Below, one piece after another: positions 51,867 to 61,371 of a DNA stretch of 64,000 nt. A program made the translations under genes and the position numbers. The notes below the pieces were generated by a model. It was not told the DNA's origin. It was given only the letters and a program-made list of their open reading frames with translations, and did not search any database. Position 1 is the first letter of the stretch; the number at the start of each line of letters is the position of its first letter. This stretch comes from Methanobacterium sp. UBA44 (GTDB lineage Archaea; Methanobacteriota; Methanobacteria; Methanobacteriales; Methanobacteriaceae). The stretch lies in contig DACV01000003.1 of assembly GCA_002494885.1 (NCBI GenBank), positions 32,672 to 96,671 on the forward strand. The letters are read 5' to 3'.

Positions 51867-53051
51867 TTATTGAGGTATGTACTCTATGACTTTAGCATGT
51901 ATACTCATGCTCGGTCCGGATCCCTCAGTCCACATAATTATTTTTACGGGATAATCATTGTTATTTGTAACTTTAACGTCCACTGCAGGATTAAATCCAA
52001 ACATTACTGCATATTCACCCCAATTAAATCCTGTTGGCAGTCCAAATCCTGCCTGAGATATCGCTCCCCTCATTGCTCTTGCTGCAGGGCAAACACCATG
52101 AGAAGCCCACCCCCCAGGAGCATGTGGGTCTATAGATCTTCCAAATCCTACAGTTTCCTTACCTGATGAAGTTGAATGTGGTGGAATTACAGTTCCATTC
52201 CATGCTTCAACAAATGCTCGTGAATTTTGCTCTCTAACTGCATCGTTATATTCAGGGAAAGATCCAAGTGAATCTCCATTACTTCCACTGACTTTTTCAG
52301 TAACGGGGCCCATATACACAAGTATCGGAGATCCTGAAGGATAATTTTTCATATAATCTATTATGCTACTTCCAAATAAAGTTTCTATATCTTCTGGTGC
52401 AACTATATTCCTTCCATCATTGAAATTAGCAATAGCATAACCCAGAGTTATACGTTTACCCACTTCAGCATTGTCGTACCATTTTTTAACATTCATTACG
52501 CTTATATAATCATGAGGAATTGTATCATTACTTATCTGACCATATGGCACTATATTTAAGGTTTTATTCCCTTCTACAATTTCCAAGCCCTCTTTTGTTT
52601 TAATTCCAAACTTATAAGGTATTTTTTCCCCATAAACAAAAGTTTCTGGCGGAGTTACAGCCAATCTATCACTTTTAACTTCTAAAATTCCCGGTCCCTT
52701 AAAACCCTGCGCAACTCCACTTTTTGAAATACTGCCGGACGTAATTCTCCCAATTGGAGTTTTAACCGTTCCAGTAACTATTGCATCGAAGAAGTCAATA
52801 AATCTCATATCTTCAATATAATCCCTAAGATATCCCGGATCGTAAAGTATGGGTACCTTTCTAATTTCTTTTTCATCTACAACCTTAGTTCCTGCCAGCA
52901 CTGTATCTCCTATACTCATCGAAGTTATTTCAGTTGGTCCCTGAGGTGGAACATAATTGTCCATTGCCGTTCCCAAGGGATACATGACCAGCGCCAGTAA
53001 AATAAGTATTAATATACTAATCTTTGAATTTTTTAATAATTTCTGCAGAAT
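51867..53051 (-). CDS. Membrane-anchored VanW-like protein
   Basis: About 395 residues: an N-terminal transmembrane segment (ISILILILLALVMYPLGTA), a beta-rich extracellular part and a C-terminal VanW-like domain with HGVCPAARAMRGAISQAGFG, GFNPAVDVKVTNNNDYPVKI and IMWTEGSG. VanW proteins are associated with glycopeptide resistance loci; their activity is unknown. The likely start is ATT at 53051, six bases after GGGGGAG; no ATG/GTG lies at usable spacing (TTG 53072 precedes the site). It overlaps the MurT-like ligase gene by 35 bases. Confidence 0.7.
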   Translation of the reverse strand: MLQKLLKNSKISILILILLALVMYPLGTAMDNYVPPQGPTEITSMSIGDTVLAGTKVVDEKEIRKVPILYDPGYLRDYIEDMRFIDFFDAIVTGTVKTPIGRITSGSISKSGVAQGFKGPGILEVKSDRLAVTPPETFVYGEKIPYKFGIKTKEGLEIVEGNKTLNIVPYGQISNDTIPHDYISVMNVKKWYDNAEVGKRITLGYAIANFNDGRNIVAPEDIETLFGSSIIDYMKNYPSGSPILVYMGPVTEKVSGSNGDSLGSFPEYNDAVREQNSRAFVEAWNGTVIPPHSTSSGKETVGFGRSIDPHAPGGWASHGVCPAARAMRGAISQAGFGLPTGFNWGEYAVMFGFNPAVDVKVTNNNDYPVKIIMWTEGSGPSMSIHAKVIEYIPQ

Positions 53052-54549
53052 ATTTAACTCCCCCTTCCCCAATAACTAATATTATGTCATTTTCATCAGC
53101 TGCTGAAATGGCTTTTTCTAAACTTTCTTCCACCTGATCCCTGCTTGCCCCAAGTGTTCCTATTTTAGAGCTTTTTTTACTTGACTCTGTCAAAGTTACC
53201 TCAGAATCAATTTCAATCTCCATCAATGCATTTCTGCTTGCATTGGATGCTACTACTATAGTATCAACATCATTTAATATTTTTGCTATTTCGATATCCC
53301 CTTCAATTCCGCTTTCAGAGGATATAGTATTAACCACTATCAGTTTTGAGCTTGCAGGCTTTTCAAGAAGTAACGCCTGAATTATAGCTTTAACACCAGC
53401 AGGATTATGGGCAAAATCAACTATTATTCTTTTTCCGATGCTAAACTCTTCAAATCTACCTTTAACACCTTCAAAGCTTTCAATACCCTTTGTAATATCA
53501 TCAAAATCTATATTTAATGCCATAGCGCCGCATGCAGCTGCAAGGGCATTGTAAATGTTATGAATTCCCTTATTTTTTAATTTAATTCTGGCCTTATTTG
53601 ACCCCATGATTAACGTGAATTGATCATCTTCAATATCAGAAGCTTTTACATGTACATCTGGACGTCTAAATCCACATTTGCACCCATATACGCCAAGATG
53701 ACCCAGATAATGTTTTAGATATTTAAGATTTTTCTTGCATAATGGACAATTCCTTTTTTCTGGATAGGCGTTAACAACGATATTTAAATCATCTATTCCA
53801 AAAAATAGACTATTATCCGGATTTTTTCCAATTTCAAGGCATGCAATTACAGGATCATCAGCATTTAAAATCAATAAATCAGCAACATCAATCATTTCAC
53901 CTTTACACTGGATATAATCTAAAAAATTCCCCGAATTATCTAAATGATCCTTAGATATATTGGTTATGATTCCTATATTGACTCCTGAATTTACTGCAGA
54001 TTTTTTAATCTCATTTGGGTTTCCAAATGTCCCTATTTCTAAAACAGCCACATCACCATCAAGTCTTGCTTGAAGAGATGGTATCAATTCCGTGTTCCCC
54101 TGTATATTAAGTCCATGTTCTGGAACTTTATATCCTGCGCCTTTTAAAATATGCTTGAGCATCCAGGTTGTTGTTGTCTTTCCATTTGTTCCAGTTATTC
54201 CAATAACCGGTTTATCAATTTCGCATATCTCCAGAACTTCATCTACACTTATTATATCTGCCTCTGTAGATTTTTCTATTTTATCAATTAATTTAGAATT
54301 ATTAAGTAAACTTGGAGCAAGAACAATGATATCTGCATCTTTTAAAATGTCTTCATCATGTTCTCCGAGATTAAGATAAATTCCCTCTTTCTTTAGGATT
54401 TCTATTTGAGGGCTATCGGTTGAAAGATCTGAAACCACTACATCTGCACCGTAATCCTTTAAAACCCTTGCCATTAAGCTGCCTACAGTTCCACAGCCTC
54501 CTATGACAACAATTTTAGGATTTTTCTTCTTAATAAAATTAGATTTCAT
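53017..54549 (-). CDS. Mur ligase family protein with MurT-like zinc insert (putative pseudomurein peptide ligase)
   Basis: 510 residues. N-terminal Rossmann segment IVVIGGCGTVGSLMARVL, ATP-binding GITGTNGKTTTTWMLKHIL at about residues 117-135, and C-terminal DFAHNPAGVKAIIQAL. Between central and C-terminal parts is a Cys4 insert (CPLCKKNLKYL, GVYGCKCGF), the zinc-ribbon of the MurT branch. Mur ligases add amino acids to wall precursors using ATP; in Methanobacteriales such genes are candidates for building the pseudomurein peptide. It starts 20 bases after the fused ligase gene. Confidence 0.85.
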   Translation of the reverse strand: MKSNFIKKKNPKIVVIGGCGTVGSLMARVLKDYGADVVVSDLSTDSPQIEILKKEGIYLNLGEHDEDILKDADIIVLAPSLLNNSKLIDKIEKSTEADIISVDEVLEICEIDKPVIGITGTNGKTTTTWMLKHILKGAGYKVPEHGLNIQGNTELIPSLQARLDGDVAVLEIGTFGNPNEIKKSAVNSGVNIGIITNISKDHLDNSGNFLDYIQCKGEMIDVADLLILNADDPVIACLEIGKNPDNSLFFGIDDLNIVVNAYPEKRNCPLCKKNLKYLKHYLGHLGVYGCKCGFRRPDVHVKASDIEDDQFTLIMGSNKARIKLKNKGIHNIYNALAAACGAMALNIDFDDITKGIESFEGVKGRFEEFSIGKRIIVDFAHNPAGVKAIIQALLLEKPASSKLIVVNTISSESGIEGDIEIAKILNDVDTIVVASNASRNALMEIEIDSEVTLTESSKKSSKIGTLGASRDQVEESLEKAISAADENDIILVIGEGGVKYSAEIIKKFKD

Positions 54550-54568
54550 TTTAATCTGACTGTGAATT

Positions 54569-57361
54569 TTAAGCTGTTTTATCCTTAAAAGTGGTTATAC
54601 CTTCTTTAATATCTGATTTTACTTTATTATAGGCATTAACGACACCGGGACCAATATGAATTATTGTATCGCCTTTATTTGCAATTTCCAATGCTTTAAC
54701 TATTGAATCCATTACACTGGTTGTTTTATGTGTTTCTGCCTTTTCAGCTCCTTTTACCACTTCTTCTGCAGCTTCTTCGCTTATTTCTTCTATTGTTTCA
54801 TTTTTTGCGCTTGCAATTACTATATCTGCATGTTTTCCAAGTATCTCGCCTATTTTATATTTATCACGTATTGTAAGGGTATCAGGATTATCTATGGATA
54901 TTATTAACTTTCCTTCAAGCTCCATGCCTTCAAAAAGCCGCTCCATTGCCTCAGGATTGTGTGCTGCATCCATAAATATATTAATTTCATTGACTGTATC
55001 TATCTTTTCAAATCGTCCCTTTACTCCGGGGAAATTCTCTATTTTATCCTTTATATATTCCAGATCGAAATCTAAAGCCATGTCTGTAGCAACAACTGCT
55101 AAAGCGTTTTCAATATTGCACATTCCAGGTACTTTAAGCTTTATATTTAATATACATGGCTCCCTATATTTTCTTTCAAAATTATCGCAGTTACAGCACA
55201 TCTGCCCACAATTTCTACATACTATTGTGGGGATTTTCTGAGTTTTAATGGTAAATTCAGAGCCATAAAGCCCTTTAAGTTCTATATCTTCTGCCAACAT
55301 ATGGTAGTCTATATTATGTCTATGAGAATAAGTTCTGCCTTCATTAACAATTATTCTGGGTTCATTAATCCCATAATATATCATTTCTTCGTTGAATTTA
55401 GGCGATAATCTACTTATAATTGGATCATCCCCATTAGCAACCAAAACTCCGTTTTTATGAAGTAAATCCTTTAATGATACGTTTCTTTCCACATATTCTT
55501 CATATGAATTAAATTCATCCATATGATCCGGTGTGAGATTGGTTAAAATACCAATACATATTTCCAGACCATCTACCATTCTTATTGTGCCGTGCGGAAG
55601 TTCAAATACCGCAAAATCTTTACTTTTCATCTTATTTTCCACTACAAAATCAACTAAACCTTCAATAACCAGGGAATCTTGCAGGGAAGAGAAAAGTAAA
55701 GTATCGTACATATCAGATAAAGTATAATTGGCCATGTTAGCAGTAGTGGTTTTACCATCTGTCCCTGAAATACCTATCATTGGTATTTTTATCAGGGAAT
55801 TAATCATTTTCCCAATGTCTCTTGTATTTATTTCGTCTATTTCATAATTTTCTTCACATTCACCGATGAATTTCCTTATTTCAGAATTTCTAGGCACACT
55901 TGGAGAGATGAAAACCACGTCTGCCCACATTGCATGTTCATTCATGTGAGAGCCCAGTTCCACAGTAACTCCTTTCTGCATCAAGTCCTCAATCTTTCTT
56001 TTTGCTTTTTTTGGGAGTTCTTCGAATTCTTTAATATCAGAAATAATGACTTCATTACCTAAATGGTTCAAGAGATGTGCTGCAGGCCTACCTGCATTTC
56101 CAGCCCCAACAATAAGTACTTTTTTATTCCTGATGACATTATCATCCTTTGATATTCTTTGTAGCGCTTTTTGTAGTTCTATAAGTTTATTCTGACCATT
56201 TCCACCTATGAAAATATTTTTATATATATCACTGCATTCCAATGCAAAATTAAGTACAGAATCAGTGTCTTTAATTATCTTTATTTCCCCAGTATAGCCT
56301 TCCTCTTTTAATTTTTTAAATGCAATACCTGTTGTATCCTCAAGACCAGGAAAAAGTACTATAATATCTGGATCTGTCCTAGCAACTTCTCCTAAAATGT
56401 CAAATCGGCATGTTTCACTTTCTCTGGGAGTACCAATTATTGCTACGTCAAATTCTAACTCATTAAAAACCGCTGCAGCCGCATCCAGATTATCGGTTTT
56501 ACCAACTACAAAATTGCAGCCAGAAATGTTTATGGTTGCTGTTCTGCCCTTAACTCCCTTAAAGTTCTCAAGTGCATTATTAATTTCATTTTCGGGAATT
56601 TCTAAGATATTTGCAACGGTTGCAGCTGCTGCTGCATTTTGTAAATTAAATTGGCCAAATAATTTAAGATTTCTATGTCCATTTTCAAAAAAGAAGGTTT
56701 GAACAGGATAATTTCCCATCTTTGACAAAATTTTATCCTTTTCATTTAATACTGCTATTTTTCCTTCTATAAATTTGCCCAGAGATGCTTTATAATTATC
56801 GATGGAACTATGGAAGTCCATGTGATCCATTCCCATATTGGTTACAACCACCAGATCAAAATCAAATGCATATGAACAAAAATCAAGGGTCATATCACAT
56901 ACTTCCACCACAATAACGTCGTATTTTTGTTTTGAAGATTCTAATATGAGTTTTGTATATCCCTGAAAGCCTCCACCTGCATTTCCACCAACAAGAACGT
57001 TAAGGCCAGCTTTTTCAAGTATCTCCCGTATCATAAAGCATGTTGTTGTTTTACCGTTGGTACCTGTAACGCCTATTGTAAAAACAGTTTTATGATCGGC
57101 CAAAATATCAGATAAAATTTTTTTACTGGATCTTAATTTTTCCCCGATTTTACTACTCCATAAGCTCGGACTTAAAACAACTGCATCTGCAGAATTTATC
57201 TTTTCAAAATCATGATAGCCAAAATCAACATCTATCGCCGTATTACAATTCAATTCCATATTTTTTTGCATATCAGAAGCATAAACTTTATATCCATAAT
57301 TAATCAGAGATTTAACGGCATTTCTGCCCTCAGTTCCTAATCCAACCACTGCAATTTTCAT
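54569..57361 (-). CDS. Tandem fused Mur ligases (two complete cores in one chain)
   Basis: 930 residues. Half 1: Rossmann IAVVGLGTEGRNAVKSL, P-loop GVTGTNGKTTTC near 97-108, and a C-terminal domain lacking the usual DxAHNP motif. Half 2: a second Rossmann VLIVGAGNAGRPAAHLL near 415-431, P-loop ISGTDGKTTTANM near 531-543, a Cys cluster CRNCGQMCCNC at 715-725, and a canonical MDAAHNPEAMERLFEG. Both halves look like ATP-grasp-independent Mur synthetases for pseudomurein precursors. A fusion of this kind could channel successive additions. It is the promoter-proximal gene of the minus-strand wall cluster. Confidence 0.85.
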   Translation of the reverse strand: MKIAVVGLGTEGRNAVKSLINYGYKVYASDMQKNMELNCNTAIDVDFGYHDFEKINSADAVVLSPSLWSSKIGEKLRSSKKILSDILADHKTVFTIGVTGTNGKTTTCFMIREILEKAGLNVLVGGNAGGGFQGYTKLILESSKQKYDVIVVEVCDMTLDFCSYAFDFDLVVVTNMGMDHMDFHSSIDNYKASLGKFIEGKIAVLNEKDKILSKMGNYPVQTFFFENGHRNLKLFGQFNLQNAAAAATVANILEIPENEINNALENFKGVKGRTATINISGCNFVVGKTDNLDAAAAVFNELEFDVAIIGTPRESETCRFDILGEVARTDPDIIVLFPGLEDTTGIAFKKLKEEGYTGEIKIIKDTDSVLNFALECSDIYKNIFIGGNGQNKLIELQKALQRISKDDNVIRNKKVLIVGAGNAGRPAAHLLNHLGNEVIISDIKEFEELPKKAKRKIEDLMQKGVTVELGSHMNEHAMWADVVFISPSVPRNSEIRKFIGECEENYEIDEINTRDIGKMINSLIKIPMIGISGTDGKTTTANMANYTLSDMYDTLLFSSLQDSLVIEGLVDFVVENKMKSKDFAVFELPHGTIRMVDGLEICIGILTNLTPDHMDEFNSYEEYVERNVSLKDLLHKNGVLVANGDDPIISRLSPKFNEEMIYYGINEPRIIVNEGRTYSHRHNIDYHMLAEDIELKGLYGSEFTIKTQKIPTIVCRNCGQMCCNCDNFERKYREPCILNIKLKVPGMCNIENALAVVATDMALDFDLEYIKDKIENFPGVKGRFEKIDTVNEINIFMDAAHNPEAMERLFEGMELEGKLIISIDNPDTLTIRDKYKIGEILGKHADIVIASAKNETIEEISEEAAEEVVKGAEKAETHKTTSVMDSIVKALEIANKGDTIIHIGPGVVNAYNKVKSDIKEGITTFKDKTA

Positions 57362-58081
57362 ATTACCTACCGATATTAATATAATCTTAAAGGTTATTAT
57401 GACTTAATTTAATAATGACTTTTAAAATAGATTTATAATAAAGATATTTAACTGTAACGCTTATTTTTTCCAAGTAGACTATTATGATGTCATTTTATTT
57501 ATAAATTCATAAAATTACACCTGATTTTATTATTAATAAATCTATTTTTACCCATTAAATTAATTTAATAATCCATTTGTTCTCAATAACTTCACTTCTC
57601 TGTTATTAATTTAGTCAATAATAATAATAAATCTTTTGATAGTATTACTATGTAGATGTAATCATACAGACCAAACAAATATTAGTGATAATTATTATTC
57701 ACACCATATAAATGTTTTAATTCATTATAATGGGAATTATTTTGCAAAAAAATAAAAATTTTTTATATTCTTATGTGATTGTGAATTAACCACTCTCTTT
57801 TATATGTCCATACTAAATAAAAGAATATCTTCTGAAAACATTAATCCAGTTAAAGAGTAGATATACTTTTAACTCAAGTAAATATTGCTTAAAAAAAGCA
57901 GATAGTCTTTTTAAAATAATTAAAGCATCTATTAAAATCTAATAAAAATATAAACAGCAATTATATAAAATGCAATAAACAATATCTAATTAAATAATAA
58001 TTTTTCAATTAATATATCATTCTAAATTTTAAGGATTTAATGAACAGCAAGCGTAAGATCAAATCATAATAAGGTGACATA
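57362..58081. other. 720-bp gene-free, very AT-rich divergent region
   Basis: No frame of useful length and no tRNA-like fold was found. It separates the divergent wall cluster and hypD. Many TATA-like runs make promoter calls unreliable. An AAGGTGA site sits just before hypD. This is the longest stretch in the window without a gene. Confidence 0.6.
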
Positions 58082-59131
58082 ATGAAAAATCTATCCAAAG
58101 AAATAATAGAGCGCATTGAAAACATTGTAAGACCAGTAAAAATAATGCATGTATGTGGATCTCATGAGCATACAATAATGCAGCATGGTATAAGATCACT
58201 AATTCCAAAAGAAGTAGAAGTGGTAGCCGGTCCTGGCTGTCCAGTTTGTTGTGTACCCTCCATAGAAGTAGACGAATGTTTATACCTTGCAAGGAATGGC
58301 GTTACCATTGCCACATTTGGAGATATGCTAAGAGTCCCTGGAACAACTGGAACACTGGCTGATGCCAAGGCAGAAGGTGCTGATGTAAGGATAGTTTATG
58401 GAGTAAACAATGCAGTTGAAATAGCTGATAAGATTGATAATGAGGTAGTGTTTATGGCAGCAGGTTTTGAAACCACCGCACCCACCACGGCTTCAGAAAT
58501 AGTTGCAGGACCACCAGAAAATTTATCATTTCTATCCTGTCACAGATTAATCCCACCAGCATTGAAATTTCTTATTGAATCAGGTGAAGTGAATCTTAAT
58601 GCCCTCATAGAACCAGGACATGTTTCCACAATAATTGGAACACGACCTTATGAAGAATTTTCCCAAAAATATGGTATACCACAAGTTGTAGCAGGATTCA
58701 ACCCATTTGATATATTAATTGCAATTTATATGATATTAAAGCAGCTTGATGAAGGGAAAGCAATAGTTCAAAACGAATATAAGCGAGCTGTAAGAGAAGA
58801 GGGCAATGTTAAAGCCCAGGAACTCATGGATGAAGTATTCTACATTAAAAATAAAGAATGGAGAGGTTTCCCTGAGATTCCGAATTCAACTTATGAAATA
58901 AGAGATGAGTTCTCAAGTGCTAACGCCAGAGAAAGATTTGATATTCAAGTAGAACAGGGAGAAAAAGTCCCTACAGGATGTATATGCGGCCCAATTTTAA
59001 GAGGAGTTGCAAGGCCAGAAGAATGTACCTTATTCAAAACCCAATGCAATCCAATGAACCCCATTGGAGCATGTATGGTAAGCAAAGAAGGAACATGTAA
59101 TATTGCTTATCGTTACGGCTCAACTTTTTAA
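58082..59131 (+). CDS. hypD: Hydrogenase maturation protein HypD
   Basis: 349 residues. Conserved motifs MHVCGSHEHTIMQHGIRSL, VAGPGCPVCCVPS, GDMLRVPGTTGTL, FETTAPTTAS, EPGHVSTIIGTRPYE and the C-terminal 4Fe-4S Cys set (GCICGPILRG, KTQCNP, ACMVSKEGTCNI). HypD holds the Fe(CN)2CO precursor while the NiFe hydrogenase centre is built with HypC/E/F; none of those is in the window. AAGGTGA upstream of the ATG. Confidence 0.96.
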   Translation: MKNLSKEIIERIENIVRPVKIMHVCGSHEHTIMQHGIRSLIPKEVEVVAGPGCPVCCVPSIEVDECLYLARNGVTIATFGDMLRVPGTTGTLADAKAEGADVRIVYGVNNAVEIADKIDNEVVFMAAGFETTAPTTASEIVAGPPENLSFLSCHRLIPPALKFLIESGEVNLNALIEPGHVSTIIGTRPYEEFSQKYGIPQVVAGFNPFDILIAIYMILKQLDEGKAIVQNEYKRAVREEGNVKAQELMDEVFYIKNKEWRGFPEIPNSTYEIRDEFSSANARERFDIQVEQGEKVPTGCICGPILRGVARPEECTLFKTQCNPMNPIGACMVSKEGTCNIAYRYGSTF

Positions 59132-59237
59132 AAAAAATCCCATGATACATGATTTTAGAAGAAAAGAGTTATAGAATAGTCTTGCTCTTCTAAAATCAAT
59201 ATCTCTTATTATCTGGAATGAAGGTTTTTTAGGAGTA

Positions 59238-59912
59238 ATGTTGTTAATGAAAGCAATTGCGGTAGATATAGATGGTACAATTACCGACAAAAACAGGAAG
59301 ATATGTGTAAATGCAATAAACGCTCTCAGAAAAGCAGAAGATAAAGGATACCCTATCATTTTAGTAACCGGAAATGTGCTCTGCGCAGCCAAAATGGTTG
59401 CAGTGATGGTAGGTACATCTGGTGGAATTGTAAGTGAAAATGGTGGTTTCATTCAGACAAGAAAAAAGAATCAAATTCTGGGAGACATTGAAAAATGCAA
59501 GCCTGCATATGATTTCTTGAAATCAAAGCATCACATAGAAAAAACTGAATTTTCCAATATCAGACTTTCCGAAATTGCAATAGTAAGGAATATAGATGTT
59601 AATATTGTAAAAGAAACCATTAAAGACTTTGATGTTGTAGTCTACGACACTAAATTTGCAATACACCTTACAGATCCCGAAGTTAACAAAGGAAAATCTC
59701 TGGAAATAGTTGCCAGGGATATGGGAATTACACTGGATGAAATCATGGCAATTGGAGACAGCGAAAACGATCTGGAATTTCTTGAAGTTGCAGGATTTAA
59801 AGTAGCCGTTGCCAATGCAGATGAAGAACTCAAAGAAAATACTGATTATATAACAAAGAAACCCTATGGTGATGGGGCTGCAGAAGCAATAGAGAAGTTC
59901 ATATTAAAATAA
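59238..59912 (+). CDS. HAD-family phosphoglycolate phosphatase, archaeal type
   Basis: About 224 residues. Nucleophile motif AIAVDIDGTITDKN, cap domain in the middle, and C-terminal motif GKSLEIVARDMGI with MAIGDSENDLEFLEVAGF binding Mg. Length and motifs match archaeal Cof-type phosphoglycolate phosphatases. Start choice is uncertain: ATG 59238, TTG 59241 and ATG 59247 are in frame behind one AGGAG site; homologues usually begin MKAIAVDIDG. Confidence 0.85.
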   Translation: MLLMKAIAVDIDGTITDKNRKICVNAINALRKAEDKGYPIILVTGNVLCAAKMVAVMVGTSGGIVSENGGFIQTRKKNQILGDIEKCKPAYDFLKSKHHIEKTEFSNIRLSEIAIVRNIDVNIVKETIKDFDVVVYDTKFAIHLTDPEVNKGKSLEIVARDMGITLDEIMAIGDSENDLEFLEVAGFKVAVANADEELKENTDYITKKPYGDGAAEAIEKFILK

Positions 59913-59936
59913 ATTTCGAAAGTTGGAGGAATTTAA

Positions 59937-61238
59937 ATGATGGAAATTGCAGATGATACCTTAAATTTAGCTTTAAAACATTCAGATAACGTTGAAATAT
60001 TTGTAGAAAAAGAAAAGAGTATTGATCTGGATATCCAAAAAAATGAGATTAACTTTGCAAAAGAAGCATTTACTTACGGATTAGGAGTTCGAATAATTTT
60101 AAATGGAAAAATGGGATTTTCATATACTACCAACACTGATAAAATTGAAGAAACCGTTGAAAATGCTTTATTTAATGCAAAATCCAATATAGCTGATAAG
60201 AATTTTGGATTAGCTCAAAAATCAGAATATATAAAAGTTAAAGGAATTTATGATAAAAAAATCAATTCTCTACAGATTGAAGATTCCATAGAATTTGCAA
60301 AAACAATGATAAATGCTGTTGAAGATGCAAAATGCGAACCAACATCTGGAGGATTTTCTGCAGGTTATGGTGAAACTTTAATCTTAAATTCAAATGACGT
60401 TGAATGCAGGGACAAATCCTCCATGTTTTCTGGATTTATAGCGGTGAATGCAGAAGAAAATGGAGAAATATCAACAGCATATGAAGGAAAATCTTCCAGA
60501 AGTTACGACATAGATCCTATTTGGATTGCAGAAAATGCTTCCAGGATTGCAAAGAATTCACTTAATGGCCAGTCTGTAGAAACCAAAGACATAAATGTTT
60601 TATTAGATTATCGTGCAGCATCAGGCCTTTTTGGAACTTTCGTTAATGCTGTAAATGCAGATAACGTGCAAAGGGGAAGATCTATATTTGCAAATGAAAT
60701 TGGTAATGAAGTTATAACACCTTCTTTAAGTATTTATGATGATGGAACCTATGAAGGCGGGCTTGGTTCATCAATAGGTGATGGAGAAGGAACTGCAAGC
60801 CAAAAAACACCAGTTATTGAAGATGGAGTGCTTAAAAATTTCCTTTATGACATATACACCGCGAAAAAAGGGAATGCTCAAAGTACAGGTAATGGAATGA
60901 GGGCATCATTTGCAGATATGCCTGCTGTAGGTTTAAGCAACTTTATTTTAGAATTTAAAGATTTAATTGATATTTCAGAGATTAAGGAAGGAATAATTGT
61001 AACAGATGTCCTTGGAGCACATACTGCTAACCCTATTTCTGGCGATTTTTCAGTAGAAGCAAATAATTCATTTAAGATAGAAAATGGAGAAATAAGCACC
61101 CCTGTGAAAAAAGCGATGCTTTCTGGAAATATATTTAACCTGATGAAAGGTGTAGCAGGAATTTCTGGAGAAATACGTCAAATGGGGCCTTTTGTTATTC
61201 CACGCCTCCTGGCAAGAAGTTTAAGGGTTGTAGGATGA
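59937..61238 (+). CDS. TldE/PmbA-type peptidase-family protein
   Basis: 433 residues of the TldD/PmbA family. It has GVRIILNGKMGFSYTT, NAVNADNVQRGRSIF, YDDGTYEGGLGSSIGDGEG and TGNGMRASFADMPAVGLSN, but no HExxxH metal motif, so it matches the non-catalytic TldE/PmbA partner rather than TldD. TldD is not in the window. GGAGGAATT precedes the ATG, 24 bases after the phosphatase stop, suggesting co-transcription. Confidence 0.85.
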   Translation: MMEIADDTLNLALKHSDNVEIFVEKEKSIDLDIQKNEINFAKEAFTYGLGVRIILNGKMGFSYTTNTDKIEETVENALFNAKSNIADKNFGLAQKSEYIKVKGIYDKKINSLQIEDSIEFAKTMINAVEDAKCEPTSGGFSAGYGETLILNSNDVECRDKSSMFSGFIAVNAEENGEISTAYEGKSSRSYDIDPIWIAENASRIAKNSLNGQSVETKDINVLLDYRAASGLFGTFVNAVNADNVQRGRSIFANEIGNEVITPSLSIYDDGTYEGGLGSSIGDGEGTASQKTPVIEDGVLKNFLYDIYTAKKGNAQSTGNGMRASFADMPAVGLSNFILEFKDLIDISEIKEGIIVTDVLGAHTANPISGDFSVEANNSFKIENGEISTPVKKAMLSGNIFNLMKGVAGISGEIRQMGPFVIPRLLARSLRVVG

Positions 61239-61371
61239 GAAATCTTTTTTAATATTTTAAGCAATTTCAAGCTTAAATATCTAATTTATTTTAAAGTAAT
61301 GATAAAATCAATAGAGTTTTTTGGGTTAGTATCTTAAAAATTGTATATTAGTAAAACCAAAATATTAATAC

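Noticed and set aside
57362..58081. tRNA or other stable RNA in the large gap
   Set aside because: No GC-richer island, TPsiC-like GGTTCGAATCC box or cloverleaf could be found; the region is uniformly AT-rich.
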